From Streptomyces sp. Je 1-332 (lineage in GTDB: Bacteria; Actinomycetota; Actinomycetes; Streptomycetales; Streptomycetaceae): a DNA stretch of 64,000 bases. The number at the start of each line of letters is the position of its first letter. The stretch's first letter is position 1. The notes below the pieces were generated by a model. The model was not told the DNA's origin and did no database searches. It worked only from the letters and a program-made list of their open reading frames with translations. Of this stretch, positions 56,216-64,000 are shown piece after piece. Both the position numbers and the translations under genes were made by a program. The stretch covers positions 682,001-746,000 of the forward strand of contig NZ_CP160402.1 in the NCBI RefSeq assembly GCF_040730185.1. Reading direction: 5' to 3'.

Positions 56216-58588
56216 TCAGTCGAAGACGTACCGCTGTCCGGCCCGCGCCTTGAAGGTCTTCTCGCCGCCCTTCAACAGGTCGCTGCGCACGGTGAGTTCA
56301 CGGGTGCGCGTCGCGGTGAGCACCATGCGCGTGGCCCGTCCCCCCGACCACTCGATGTCCAGGCCGGCCCCACCGCGTGCCCGCAGGCCGCGCACCGAGC
56401 CCTCGGGCCAGCTCGCGGGCAGCGCCGGCAGCACCTCGATCACATCGAACTGGCTCTGCAGGAGCATCTCCACGACGCCGGACGTCGCCCCGAAGTTGCC
56501 GTCGATCTGGAACGGCGGGTGGGTGTCCCAGAGGTTGGGCAGCGTGGAGGACTTGAGCTGCTCGCCGAGCATCTTGTGCGCGTGGTCGCCGTCGCGAAGG
56601 CGTGCCCAGAAGTTGACCTTCCACGCCTTGGACCAGCCGGTGCCGCCGTCGCCGCGCGCGGTGAGGGAGATCTCCGCGGCGTCGGCCCACTTGCTGCCCG
56701 GCTCGATCTGGCGTCCGGGGTGCAGGGCGTAGAGGTGGGAGACGTGCCGGTGGTCGTCGGTCCTGGAGTCGAGGTCGGCCTTCCACTCCTGGAGCTGACC
56801 CCAGGATCCGACGCGCAGTCCGGGATCGAGCTTGCCGAGGGTGTTCTCCAGCTCGGTGCGGAAGGCGGCCGAGTCACCGAGGACGCGGGCGGCCTCCAGG
56901 GTGTTGGTGAGCAGGTCGTGCACGATCTGCTGGGCCATGGAGTCGCCCGCGGTGAAGTCGCCGTGCTCGGGCGAGTAGCTGGGGGTGACGACGAGGGTGC
57001 CGTCGCGGGGGTCGGTGCGGAGGTTGTCGAGCCAGAACTCGGCGGCTTCCCTCATCGCCGGATAGGCGGTGGAGCGGAGGTACTGCGTGGAGCCGCCGAA
57101 GCGGTAGTGCTCGTAGAGCTGCGCGGTGAGCCAGGCGGCCGCTTCGGGGAACCAGAAGGAGGTCGCCCAGTCGTGGACGCCGGTGAAGCCGTAGGGGTTG
57201 GTCTCGTTGTGCACCACCCAGCCCCGCGAGCCGAACATCTCCTTCGCCGTACGCCGGCCCGGCGCGCGCAGTGCCTCGACGAAGCGGTCGTAGGGGGCGG
57301 TGGTCTCGGCGAGGTTGGCGGCCTCGGCGAGCCAGTAGTTCATCTGGAGGTTGATGTTGGTGTGGTAGTCGGCCGACCAGGGCGGGGTGGTGCTGTTGTT
57401 CCACACGCCCTGGAGGTTCGCGGGCAGCGAGCCAGCGCGGGAGGAGGCGATGAGGAGGTAGCGCCCGTACTGGAAGAAGAGGGCTTCGAGGGCGCGGTCG
57501 GCCGCGCTCGCGCCTGCTCCGTATCCCTTGAGCAGCTGGTCGGTCGGGACGTCCGTGGGGGCACTCTGGCCGATGTCGAGGGCGACCCGGCCGAACAGGT
57601 CGCCGTGGTCGCGCAGATGACGGGCGCGGAGCTCGCCGTGGCCGTGCGCGACGGCATCGTCGACGGTGCGGGTGACGCGCGCGTGCGGGTCGTCGCCGCG
57701 GTAGTCGGGGTAGGTGTCGGCGTAGGCGGTCCCCGCGGCGAGCGCGAACCAGACGTGGTCGGCGCCGCTGACGGTGATGCTGCCGTCGGCGTTCGCGGTG
57801 CGCGTGCCGCCTTGGTGCACGACACGCAACTGAGCCTCGAACTTCAGCCCGTTGTCGGCGAGTTCACCGCGTACGGCGATCCGGTCGCCGTCGGCCTTCG
57901 CGGTGAAGTCGGTGCGGGGCGAGGTGTAGCGCAGGGTGCAGGTGACGCTCTCGGGGCGGTCGGCGGTGAGGCGCCCGACCAGCACACTGTCGGGATATGA
58001 GGCGAAGAACTCCCGCTCGTGGCGCACCTGTTGGTGGGTGTACGTGACAGTCGCGAGGCCTGTGCGGAGATCGAGGGCCCTGCGGTAGGTGGCGTCGGGC
58101 GCGTCCGGGGCGTCCGGCATGTCGAGGCGCAGGTCGCCGAAGGTCTGGTGGGCGCCGTAGCCGCGGCGGGGCTGGCCGAGGTCGGCGGCGACGGCCTCGG
58201 GGGCGAGCCCGCCCTTCTCGTCCAGTTCCTCGCGCACCGCGTCGAGGGCGCCGGGTCTGGCCTCGCGCCAGTTGCCGTGGTCGTAGCCCTCACGGGAGCC
58301 GGGGCCGCCGGTCCACAGGGTCTTCTCGTTGAACTGGAGGCGCTCGGAAGCGAGGGTGCCGAAGACCATGGCGCCGAGTGCGCCGTTGCCGATGGGGAGG
58401 GCCTCGCGCTCCCAGTCGGCGGCGGGCTTCCCATACCAGAGCAGCGATTCATCGGTGGTATCACGCTCACTGGACCGCCGATCGGCCGCGGTCGCGGCGT
58501 CGGCGAAGACGCCTCCACTCGATGCCAGTACGGCCGCTCCGCCGACGGCGGACTTCATCGTGCTTCTTCGCGAGATCCCGGGAGTCAT
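56216..58588 (-). CDS. GH95-family alpha-L-fucosidase (or alpha-L-galactosidase), TAT-exported
   Basis: A 790-residue enzyme. The N-terminus (SRRSTMKSAVGGAAVLAS) is a twin-arginine-like signal. The N-terminal beta-sandwich contains ALPIGNGALGAMVFG and LQFNEKTLWTGGPG, and the catalytic (alpha/alpha)6 barrel has NLQGVWNNSTTPPWSADYH, HTNINLQMNYWLAEAANL, EWKADLDSRTDDHRHVSHLY and GWSKAWKVNFWARLRDGDHA, with PPFQIDGNFGATSGVVEM near the end. These are GH95 hallmarks. It cuts terminal alpha-1,2-linked fucose or L-galactose from plant or animal glycans. A palindrome lies in its promoter. Confidence 0.92.
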   Translation of the reverse strand: MTPGISRRSTMKSAVGGAAVLASSGGVFADAATAADRRSSERDTTDESLLWYGKPAADWEREALPIGNGALGAMVFGTLASERLQFNEKTLWTGGPGSREGYDHGNWREARPGALDAVREELDEKGGLAPEAVAADLGQPRRGYGAHQTFGDLRLDMPDAPDAPDATYRRALDLRTGLATVTYTHQQVRHEREFFASYPDSVLVGRLTADRPESVTCTLRYTSPRTDFTAKADGDRIAVRGELADNGLKFEAQLRVVHQGGTRTANADGSITVSGADHVWFALAAGTAYADTYPDYRGDDPHARVTRTVDDAVAHGHGELRARHLRDHGDLFGRVALDIGQSAPTDVPTDQLLKGYGAGASAADRALEALFFQYGRYLLIASSRAGSLPANLQGVWNNSTTPPWSADYHTNINLQMNYWLAEAANLAETTAPYDRFVEALRAPGRRTAKEMFGSRGWVVHNETNPYGFTGVHDWATSFWFPEAAAWLTAQLYEHYRFGGSTQYLRSTAYPAMREAAEFWLDNLRTDPRDGTLVVTPSYSPEHGDFTAGDSMAQQIVHDLLTNTLEAARVLGDSAAFRTELENTLGKLDPGLRVGSWGQLQEWKADLDSRTDDHRHVSHLYALHPGRQIEPGSKWADAAEISLTARGDGGTGWSKAWKVNFWARLRDGDHAHKMLGEQLKSSTLPNLWDTHPPFQIDGNFGATSGVVEMLLQSQFDVIEVLPALPASWPEGSVRGLRARGGAGLDIEWSGGRATRMVLTATRTRELTVRSDLLKGGEKTFKARAGQRYVFD

Positions 58589-58614
58589 GACCGGTCACGT
58601 TAAAAGTCCGATGA

Positions 58615-58627
58615 CTTGCCTGGCAAG
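58615..58627. promoter_or_regulatory. Palindrome in the GH95 promoter
   Basis: CTTGCC-T-GGCAAG, perfect six-base arms, 27-39 bases before the fucosidase start. Sugar-responsive LacI-type repressors bind such sites; no LacI gene is adjacent. Confidence 0.45.
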
Positions 58628-58640
58628 GCACATGACAAAA

Positions 58641-58666
58641 CCCACCCCTCCGGCAGAAGGGGTGGG
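58641..58666 (-). terminator. Intrinsic terminator of the 166-residue protein gene
   Basis: CCCACCCCT and AGGGGTGGG pair over nine bases, followed on the minus strand by TTTTGT, a short U-tract. Confidence 0.75.
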
Positions 58667-58694
58667 CACGGGGACCGCGGTGGGGCAGGCGGCG

Positions 58695-59195
58695 TCAGCC
58701 CTGCTGGAAGAGTTCCGCGGGCAGCGGCTTCAGGAGGGCGTACAGATCGTCGGTGATCGGCCGGTCCCAGGCAGCGATGGTGACCAGGACGCCGTCGCTG
58801 CGGTCGAACTGCACGCAGGAGATGCGGCTTTCGGAGAGCTTGAGACGGCGCACGATGAGGAGGTTGTCGCCCTGCATCACCGGCATGTCCTCGGTGGTGA
58901 CGACGGTGACTTCCTCGTCGTTCTCCAGCGCGAGCAGCAGCTGGGCCACCTCGAAGGGCACCTCGTCGTCGGCGATCTCGCGCGCCGGGGAGCCTTCGGG
59001 CAGATTGCCGATGATCATCGCGGGGCCGCGCCCGCCGAAGAGGTCGTAGCGCAGGAAGACGCCCTGGCAGCTGCCGTCGGGGGCGGGCAGCAGGCCCGCG
59101 CCGAGATTGCCGGGCCAGTCACCCGGGTCCATGGCGAGGACATCGAAGTCCGGGCCAGCGGGAGTGGCGGAGCTGCGGCGGCGGAGGAAGGACAT
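58695..59195 (-). CDS. Conserved hypothetical protein, 166 residues
   Basis: A cytoplasmic protein with no signal or membrane helix. It starts MSFLRRRSSATPAGPDFDVL and has repeated beta-strand segments (CQGVFLRYDLFGGRGPAMII, EEVTVVTTEDMPVMQGDNLL, ISCVQFDRSDGVLVTIAAWD). It ends DDLYALLKPLPAELFQQG. I know similar proteins from Streptomyces annotation only as conserved hypotheticals. Start at 59195, with GGAGGAAG four bases upstream. It has its own terminator. Confidence 0.7.
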   Translation of the reverse strand: MSFLRRRSSATPAGPDFDVLAMDPGDWPGNLGAGLLPAPDGSCQGVFLRYDLFGGRGPAMIIGNLPEGSPAREIADDEVPFEVAQLLLALENDEEVTVVTTEDMPVMQGDNLLIVRRLKLSESRISCVQFDRSDGVLVTIAAWDRPITDDLYALLKPLPAELFQQG

Positions 59196-59697
59196 GCGCC
59201 AATGGTACGTGGCCCGCGGCGCTTGTCGGCGCGGGGGCGGCGCCGGTCCGCGCGGGGTGGCGCACGGGTGGTCCGGCGTTCTGCGCGAGGTCAGCGGGGG
59301 TGAGGGGACACCGAGTGCGGCGGCAGGGCCGGAGTGATCCGTTCCCACTTTCCGGTAGCCCGGCGCGGACAGCATCCGCACGACGGGCCACCTCGTCGGC
59401 GTGCGGCTCCTCGGCGATGCGGGCGGCGGACTCGCCGCGGACGGCGAACGCCGCGGTGGACCGCTCCCGCGCGGAATGCGCGGGGGCGGGCCGACGATGG
59501 CGTACCAACTGCCCAGAACGTCCCGCTGCTCCTGGTCACCGCCGCGGGCCGGGGGCTCGTAGCTTTCCCGCGTCGGACCGCCCCGCTCGCTCAACGCCTC
59601 GTAGGCAGAAGCGAGTTCGCCCCCTGCTCGAAAAGCACCGCTCGGCCACAGCGGTGCCGTTGGCTACGGTCATCCACTCCGACGAAGGGACCCACAC
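59196..59697. other. About 500 bases with decayed coding-like sequence, no intact gene
   Basis: On the minus strand two short coding-like stretches lie in different frames: around 59520-59635 (LASAYEALSERGGPTRESYE) and 59330-59470 (STAAFAVRGESAARIAEEPH, then ADEVARRADAVRAGLPESG). Neither begins with a credible start, and they do not join without frame changes. A decayed gene is likely; its family is not recognised. The promoter of the leucine-rich-repeat gene should lie near 59600-59690. Confidence 0.35.
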
Positions 59698-59700
59698 GTG

Positions 59701-60429
59701 ATGGTCGGCACCGAGAACGTACTCAACTACTGGCACGGCGGCCTGAGCGTCGTGCCCGACGAGGTGTGGCAGCACCCGTCCCTGGAGGCCCTGCTCCTCC
59801 CCGACAACGCGCTCACGCGGCTCCCGGCCCGGATCGGCACCTTGACCTCGCTGCACACACTGGACCTGGGCCACAACCACCTCGCCGAGCTGCCGCCGGA
59901 GCTCGGCGACCTGACGGGCCTGAGCCGCTTCCTGTACGTCCACGACAACCGCCTCACGTCGCTGCCGGACTCCCTGGGCAACCTGAAGCGGCTGGCCTAC
60001 CTCAACGTGGGCGAGAACCAGCTGGCCGCGCTGCCGGACACACTGGGCTCACTCGCCGCCTTGGTGGAGCTGCGCGCCCAGCACAACCGTCTGACCTCGG
60101 TGCCTTCGTCTCTCGGTGCCCTGACGTCCCTGCGTGAACTGTGGCTGCGCGGCAACCGCCTCGCGTCGCTGCCCGCCTCGGTGGGCCACCTGGGCGAACT
60201 GCGCGAACTGGAGCTGCGCGAGAACGAGTTCGCGATGGTGCCCGAGGCCCTGCGGGGGCTGCCCCTGCTGCGGAGGCTCGATCTGCGGGCGAACCGCCTG
60301 CGGGAGCTCCCGTCGTGGCTCGGCGAGCTGCCCGCCCTGGAGAAGCTCGACCTGCGCTGGAACGACGTCGCCGTGCCGCGGGACCTGCTGCGGCGACTGG
60401 AGGGGCGGGGGTGCGTGGTGCTGCGGTGA
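59701..60429 (+). CDS. Leucine-rich repeat protein
   Basis: A 242-residue protein made almost entirely of about eight 23-residue leucine-rich repeats, for example TSLHTLDLGHNHLAELPPEL, KRLAYLNVGENQLAALPDTL and TSLRELWLRGNRLASLPASV. This period is that of the bacterial/plant intracellular-ras-group LRRs. No signal peptide or membrane helix is seen, so it is probably cytoplasmic and binds a protein partner. GAAGGGA precedes a GTG-ATG pair, and either codon may be the start. LRR proteins are uncommon in Streptomyces. The partner is not apparent from its neighbours. Confidence 0.88.
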   Translation: MVGTENVLNYWHGGLSVVPDEVWQHPSLEALLLPDNALTRLPARIGTLTSLHTLDLGHNHLAELPPELGDLTGLSRFLYVHDNRLTSLPDSLGNLKRLAYLNVGENQLAALPDTLGSLAALVELRAQHNRLTSVPSSLGALTSLRELWLRGNRLASLPASVGHLGELRELELRENEFAMVPEALRGLPLLRRLDLRANRLRELPSWLGELPALEKLDLRWNDVAVPRDLLRRLEGRGCVVLR

Positions 60430-60464
60430 GGCCCGGACAGCGGCCTGGACCCTACGGGCTGTTC

Positions 60465-61394
60465 CTACCGGTGCTCCGGAGGCACCACGGCCACCGCGCC
60501 CTTCGCATGCAGCAGTACCGCGTTGGTCACCGACCCCATCAGCCTGCCCAGCGGCATCCGGCTCTGGTGGCGTCCCACCACCACGAGTTCCGCCTCCCGT
60601 GACGCGTCCACGAGGAGACCCGCCGCGTCCCCCGGCAGGATCTCCTTCTCGACGCTCACCTGCGGATTGCGCTCCTGGAAGGGCGCGAGCTGCTCGCCCG
60701 CGAGCTCCGTGTACTGCGCGGCGGTCGCCGCGTCCGCCTCCGCCGAGGTCACGAAGTCGCCGGTGGCCGTGTAGACGAGGACGGGCCCGGGGTAAGCGCA
60801 GACGACCCGGAGCACCGCGCCCCGCAGGGCCGCTTCCACGAAGGCGAAGCCGATCGTGTCGTCGTGCGGGGAGAGCGGGTCGAGCCCGAGCACCACGCAC
60901 GGCTCGGCCCCCGCCGTGAGCTCCTCGTCCGGCCGCACCACGACGACGGGGCACGCGGCCTCCCGTGCGCACGCGAGGCCGTTCGAGCCGAGGAGCAGAC
61001 TGGCGAAGCCGCCGCGACCGCGTGACCCGAGTACCAGCAGCTGCGCCTCGTCGCCCAGCGGTGCGATGTCCCGCCCCGGGGCGCCCTCCACGATCTCAAC
61101 CGTCAGCGGAGGCAGATCCGCGCGCCGCTCCAGGGCGCCGCGCACCCGCTCGACGACCGGGTCGGCGTCCGGGCGGTGGTCGATGGTGGGCATGTACGGG
61201 CCGTCGGCAAGCGGCATCGCGTACTGCCGCACGTGCACGATCCGCAGCCGCGCGTTCCGCAGCCGCGCGGCGGTCAGGGCCCACTCCAGGGCGTGATCGC
61301 TGCCGGCCGAGCCGTCGACGGCCACCACGACAGGTGCGTCACGGTCCGGGGCGGGCGTGGCCTGGGCGGGGTCAACGGGCGCGTCGTCACTCAT
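60465..61394 (-). CDS. Tandem universal stress protein (two UspA domains)
   Basis: A 309-residue protein with two Usp folds. The first runs from VVVAVDGSAGSDHALEWALT to LLVLGSRGRGGFASLLLGSN with the ATP-binding G-2x-G-9x-G(S/T) pattern, the second from PCVVLGLDPLSPHDDTIGFA to LVVVGRHQSRMPLGRLMGS. Double-Usp proteins bind ATP and respond to stress or hypoxia in actinobacteria. Its 3' end is close to the convergent LRR gene. No stress-specific promoter is recognised. Confidence 0.92.
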   Translation of the reverse strand: MSDDAPVDPAQATPAPDRDAPVVVAVDGSAGSDHALEWALTAARLRNARLRIVHVRQYAMPLADGPYMPTIDHRPDADPVVERVRGALERRADLPPLTVEIVEGAPGRDIAPLGDEAQLLVLGSRGRGGFASLLLGSNGLACAREAACPVVVVRPDEELTAGAEPCVVLGLDPLSPHDDTIGFAFVEAALRGAVLRVVCAYPGPVLVYTATGDFVTSAEADAATAAQYTELAGEQLAPFQERNPQVSVEKEILPGDAAGLLVDASREAELVVVGRHQSRMPLGRLMGSVTNAVLLHAKGAVAVVPPEHR

Positions 61395-61563
61395 GGCTTC
61401 CTCGTCTCCGGCGCAAGGCCAAGGTGGGCCGGCCCCGCTTCCGGTCCCGGCCCCCGTGCGGGAGGCCGGCCGGAGGCGGGGTCCGACGTCACCAGGTCAG
61501 CACGGCACGAGCCGCGAGCGGCCGCGACAGCCGGAGACGAGGGTCCACAACGCCCCACACGGC

Positions 61564-61827
61564 CTACGTCAGATCGAACTCCCCCGCACGCGCGCCGTGC
61601 ACGAACGCTCCCCACTCCGCCGGTGTGAAGATGAGGGACGGGCTCTCGGGGCGGCCGGCGTTGCGCATCGCGATGAAGCCCTCGACGAAGGCGATCTCCA
61701 CATCACCCCGCCCCTCGCTGCTCGATTGCCAGTCCGCTGTGCTGAGGTCGAGCTCCGGCTTGTCCCAGCCCGCGAGCGGGCGCTGCTGACCTGCGAGCGG
61801 ATGCTGCTGAATGGTGCCTTCGGCCAC
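61564..61827 (-). CDS. DUF397-domain protein
   Basis: An 87-residue protein. The C-terminal two thirds form a DUF397 domain: LDLSTADWQSSSEGRGDVEI, FVEGFIAMRNAGRPESPSLI, FTPAEWGAFVHGARAGEFDL. These proteins usually lie next to an XRE-type regulator and act with it in Streptomyces development (BldB-associated Wbl-XRE-DUF397 sets). Here no XRE gene is adjacent. The start is GTG 61827 after GGAG. The short N-terminal repeat (QQHPLAGQQRPLAG) is unusual. Confidence 0.88.
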   Translation of the reverse strand: MAEGTIQQHPLAGQQRPLAGWDKPELDLSTADWQSSSEGRGDVEIAFVEGFIAMRNAGRPESPSLIFTPAEWGAFVHGARAGEFDLT

Positions 61828-61934
61828 GTCCGTGCTCCTCCCGATGCGTCGTCCGCCCGCCAGCCTAGCTTTCGGTTCCGGTGCCGGACAGGCCGCGGAA
61901 GGAGGAGGGCCGCCCGTCCGGCACGACACATCCG

Positions 61935-63122
61935 TCACGTCGTGGGGGGCTCCGCCCCGACCAGCCACATGGAGAAGAACTGCGAACCGCCTCCGTAGGC
62001 GTGCCCGAGCGCCCTGCGCGCCCCGTCGATCTGGTGCTCGCCGGCCTGGCCGCGCACCTGAAGTGCCGCCTCGGCGAACCGGATCATGCCCGAGGCTCCG
62101 ATGGGATTGGTGGACAGGACGCCGCCCGACATGTTGACGGGGAGATCGCCGTCCAGCTCCGTCACGCCCGACTCGGTCAGCTTCCAGCCCTCGCCCTCCT
62201 CGGCGAAGCCCAGGTTCTCCAGCCACATCGGCTCGTACCAGGAGAACGGCACGTACATCTCGACGGCGTCTATCTCGCGCCGCGGGTCGGTGACCCCTGC
62301 CTGCCGGTAGACATCGGCGGCGCAGTCCTTGCCCGCCTGCGGCGACACGAAGTCCTTGCCCGCGTGCAGGGTCGGCTCGCTGCGCATCGCGCCGCCGTGC
62401 ATCCAGGCGGGTGGCCGGGGCGAACGGGCCGCGCCCGTACGGTCGGTGAGGATCATCGCGCAGGCACCGTCGGAGGACGGGCAGGTCTCGGAGTAGCGGA
62501 TGGGGTCCCAGAGCATCGGCGATGCCTGGACCTTCTCCAGGGTGATGTCGTGCTCGTGCAGATGGGCGAAGGGGTTCTTCAGGGCATTGCGCCGGTCCTT
62601 GTAGGCGACGAGCGAGCCGACCGTGTCGGGGGCGCCGGTGCGCCGCATGTAGGCGCGCACATGCGGGGCGAAGAAGCCGCCCGCGCCCGCGAGGAGCGGC
62701 TGCTGGAAGGGGATGGGGAGGGAGAGCCCCCACATCGCGTTGGATTCCGACTGCTTTTCGAAGGCGAGGGTCAGTACGGTGCCGTGGACGCGGCCCGCGA
62801 CCAGGTTCGACGCGACCAGCGCGGTGGAACCGCCGACGGAGCCCGCGGTGTGGACGCGCAGCATCGGCTTGCCCACGGCGCCGAGCGCGTCGGCGAGGTA
62901 CAGCTCGGGCATCATGACGCCCTCGAAGAAGTCCGGCGCCTTGCCGATGACCACGGCGTCGACGTCGGCCCAGGTCAACTCCGCGTCCTTCAGCGCGGCT
63001 TGGGCGGCCTCGCGGACGAGACCCGCGATCGAGACGTCCCGCCGGGCGGCGACGTGCTTGGTCTGGCCGATTCCGACGACGGCCACGGGCTCCTTGCCCA
63101 CCCCGCTGCTCACCCCACTCAT
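61935..63122 (-). CDS. Thiolase-fold protein of the SCP-x / lipid-transfer type
   Basis: A 395-residue thiolase-superfamily protein. It has the family's N-terminal half (VAVVGIGQTKHVAARRDVSI, VDAVVIGKAPDFFEGVMMPE) and C-terminal half (VNMSGGVLSTNPIGASGMIR). At the nucleophile Cys position it has VHTAGSVGGSTALVASNLVA, where Ser/Gly replace the catalytic Cys. Members of this branch act with a partner in steroid or acyl side-chain degradation, where the pair forms the active enzyme. ATG 63122 overlaps the stop of the upstream gene by four bases (ATGA), and the neighbour is a related thiolase-like gene. Confidence 0.88.
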   Translation of the reverse strand: MSGVSSGVGKEPVAVVGIGQTKHVAARRDVSIAGLVREAAQAALKDAELTWADVDAVVIGKAPDFFEGVMMPELYLADALGAVGKPMLRVHTAGSVGGSTALVASNLVAGRVHGTVLTLAFEKQSESNAMWGLSLPIPFQQPLLAGAGGFFAPHVRAYMRRTGAPDTVGSLVAYKDRRNALKNPFAHLHEHDITLEKVQASPMLWDPIRYSETCPSSDGACAMILTDRTGAARSPRPPAWMHGGAMRSEPTLHAGKDFVSPQAGKDCAADVYRQAGVTDPRREIDAVEMYVPFSWYEPMWLENLGFAEEGEGWKLTESGVTELDGDLPVNMSGGVLSTNPIGASGMIRFAEAALQVRGQAGEHQIDGARRALGHAYGGGSQFFSMWLVGAEPPTT

Positions 63123-64000
63123 GACGGCTCTCCTTCGAGGACGGCGACCAGGTTCTGCTGCAGACAGGGGCCGGATGTGGCGTGCGCGATGGCACGGTCC
63201 GACTCGCCCCGGTGGATGCGGGCGGCGGCCTCGCCGAGCCGGATCAGACCGGCGGCCATCATGGGGTTCGCGGCGAGCGCGCCTCCGGACGGGTTCACCG
63301 CCACGTCGTCGCCCAGCTTCAGCGCCTTGCGCAGGACGACCTCCTGGGAGGTGAACGGCGCGTGCAACTCGGCGGTGTCCACGGGCCGTTCGAAGGCGCC
63401 GGCCCGCTCGGCGGCCAGCCGGCTCGACGGCGAGTCGGTGAGGTCGCGTACGCCGAGGCTGTGCGCTTCGATGCGGTGGTCGATGCCACGGATCCACGCG
63501 GGCCGCTCGCAGAGCTCCCGCGCCCGGTCCCCGGCCGCGAGGATCACGGCGGCGGCCCCGTCCCCGATGGGCGGACAGTCGCCGGTGCGCAGAGGACGTA
63601 CAAGGTAGTCGCCCTGCGGCACCGAACCGCTCAGTTGCGCATGGGAGTTGGCGGCCGCGCTCTCCCGGCTGCGTGCGGCGACCCCGGCGAGGGCGGGCTC
63701 GTCGGTGTCCCCCGCGTCGATCAGGGCCTGCGCCTGGAGGGCGGCGAGTGCGACCGAGTCCGGCCACAGGGGCGCCACGTAGTAGGGGTCGAGCTGCCGG
63801 GTCAGCACGTCACGCACCGATCCGGGAGACGACTTGCCGTACGAGTAGACGAGTGCGGTGTCGGCCTCGCCGGTGAGCAGCTTGGTCCATGCCTCGTACA
63901 GCGCCCAGGCCCCGTCCATCTCGACGTGCGACTCGGAGATCGGCGGCCAGGCACCGACCCCGTCGAGCGCCATCGTGAAGGAGAAGGCGCGCCCGGCGAG
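63119..64000 (-). CDS. Thiolase-domain protein (partner), partial at the window edge
   Basis: About 294 residues are seen; the N-terminus lies to the right of the window, because the frame continues through the edge (LAGRAFSFTMALDGVGAWPP). It shows a truncated thiolase core (EMDGAWALYEAWTKLLTGEA, LRTGDCPPIGDGAAAVILAA) and the C-terminal motif VNPSGGALAANPMMAAGLIR. Together with the following gene it forms the common pair of SCP-x-like thiolases, co-translated through an ATGA overlap. Likely role: side-chain or fatty acyl degradation, with an acyl-CoA dehydrogenase or DUF35 (OB-fold) gene expected just outside. Confidence 0.85.
   Translation of the reverse strand, partial: LAGRAFSFTMALDGVGAWPPISESHVEMDGAWALYEAWTKLLTGEADTALVYSYGKSSPGSVRDVLTRQLDPYYVAPLWPDSVALAALQAQALIDAGDTDEPALAGVAARSRESAAANSHAQLSGSVPQGDYLVRPLRTGDCPPIGDGAAAVILAAGDRARELCERPAWIRGIDHRIEAHSLGVRDLTDSPSSRLAAERAGAFERPVDTAELHAPFTSQEVVLRKALKLGDDVAVNPSGGALAANPMMAAGLIRLGEAAARIHRGESDRAIAHATSGPCLQQNLVAVLEGEPS

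Noticed and set aside
1..64000. Secondary-metabolite gene cluster
   Set aside because: No polyketide, non-ribosomal, terpene or lanthipeptide synthetase gene is present; exporters and regulators alone are not enough.

Overview
The window is chromosomal DNA of a Streptomyces. G+C is very high, with third codon positions almost always G or C. It carries a mycothiol-dependent formaldehyde pathway, an SsgA-like protein, an NsdA-type developmental regulator, a DUF6243 protein, a DUF397 protein and several TAT-secreted proteins. No rRNA, tRNA, CRISPR array, complete insertion sequence or antibiotic cluster is visible.

Layout. 1-2.7 kb is a decayed sugar-utilisation locus on the minus strand: a glycosyltransferase tail, a broken DUF2264 gene and a sugar permease tail around one intact 2-hydroxyacid dehydrogenase. 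2.8-3.4 kb has a Zur-type operator, a zinc-free L32 gene (rpmF) and an anti-anti-sigma factor. 4-6.4 kb is a polar amino-acid ABC transporter without its ATPase. 6.5-11.2 kb holds a lactonase, a GH13 glucosidase, a cysteine hydrolase and an amidohydrolase. 11.4-15.7 kb has an iron-box-controlled DUF2470 protein, the mycothiol formaldehyde oxidation pair, a FetB-like permease and a thiol peroxidase. 15.8-22 kb has a membrane-anchored Mrr nuclease, a D,D-carboxypeptidase, an SsgA-like protein, ATP-dependent ligase LigB and a two-gene cation/proton antiporter. 22-31 kb is mixed metabolism (gamma-glutamyltransferase, a VOC protein, an MFS exporter, a GNAT enzyme, a second-type HemC, a GH114 lipoprotein, an APC permease) with one ABC remnant.

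31-41.7 kb is regulatory. A GntR regulator and an MFS pump are followed by a TAT-exported amidohydrolase with a GlnR-like half-site array upstream. Then come a secreted HNH nuclease, a PAS/SpoIIE phosphatase, nsdA and an aminoglycoside-phosphotransferase-like kinase. The phosphatase and kinase genes each contain a rare TTA codon, so both may depend on bldA.

41.7-52.2 kb is the best-organised system. A ROK regulator diverges from a six-gene operon: sugar ABC ATPase, two permeases, binding protein, TIM-barrel sugar isomerase/epimerase, and a 1048-residue secreted ThuA/glucose-dehydrogenase-like/PKD/CBM6 protein. The first five genes overlap by a few bases, so translational coupling is likely. 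I infer uptake and catabolism of an unusual, possibly oxidised, sugar. 52.2-64 kb holds an SDR/TetR pair, a two-domain amidase, a GH95 fucosidase, a leucine-rich-repeat protein, a tandem universal stress protein and a pair of thiolase-fold genes that runs off the right edge.

Genes are mostly packed as short operons or convergent pairs separated by strong hairpins. At least six genes have a TANNNT element 6-7 bases before the start codon, which suggests leaderless transcripts. All family assignments come from reading the translations; no database search was run.
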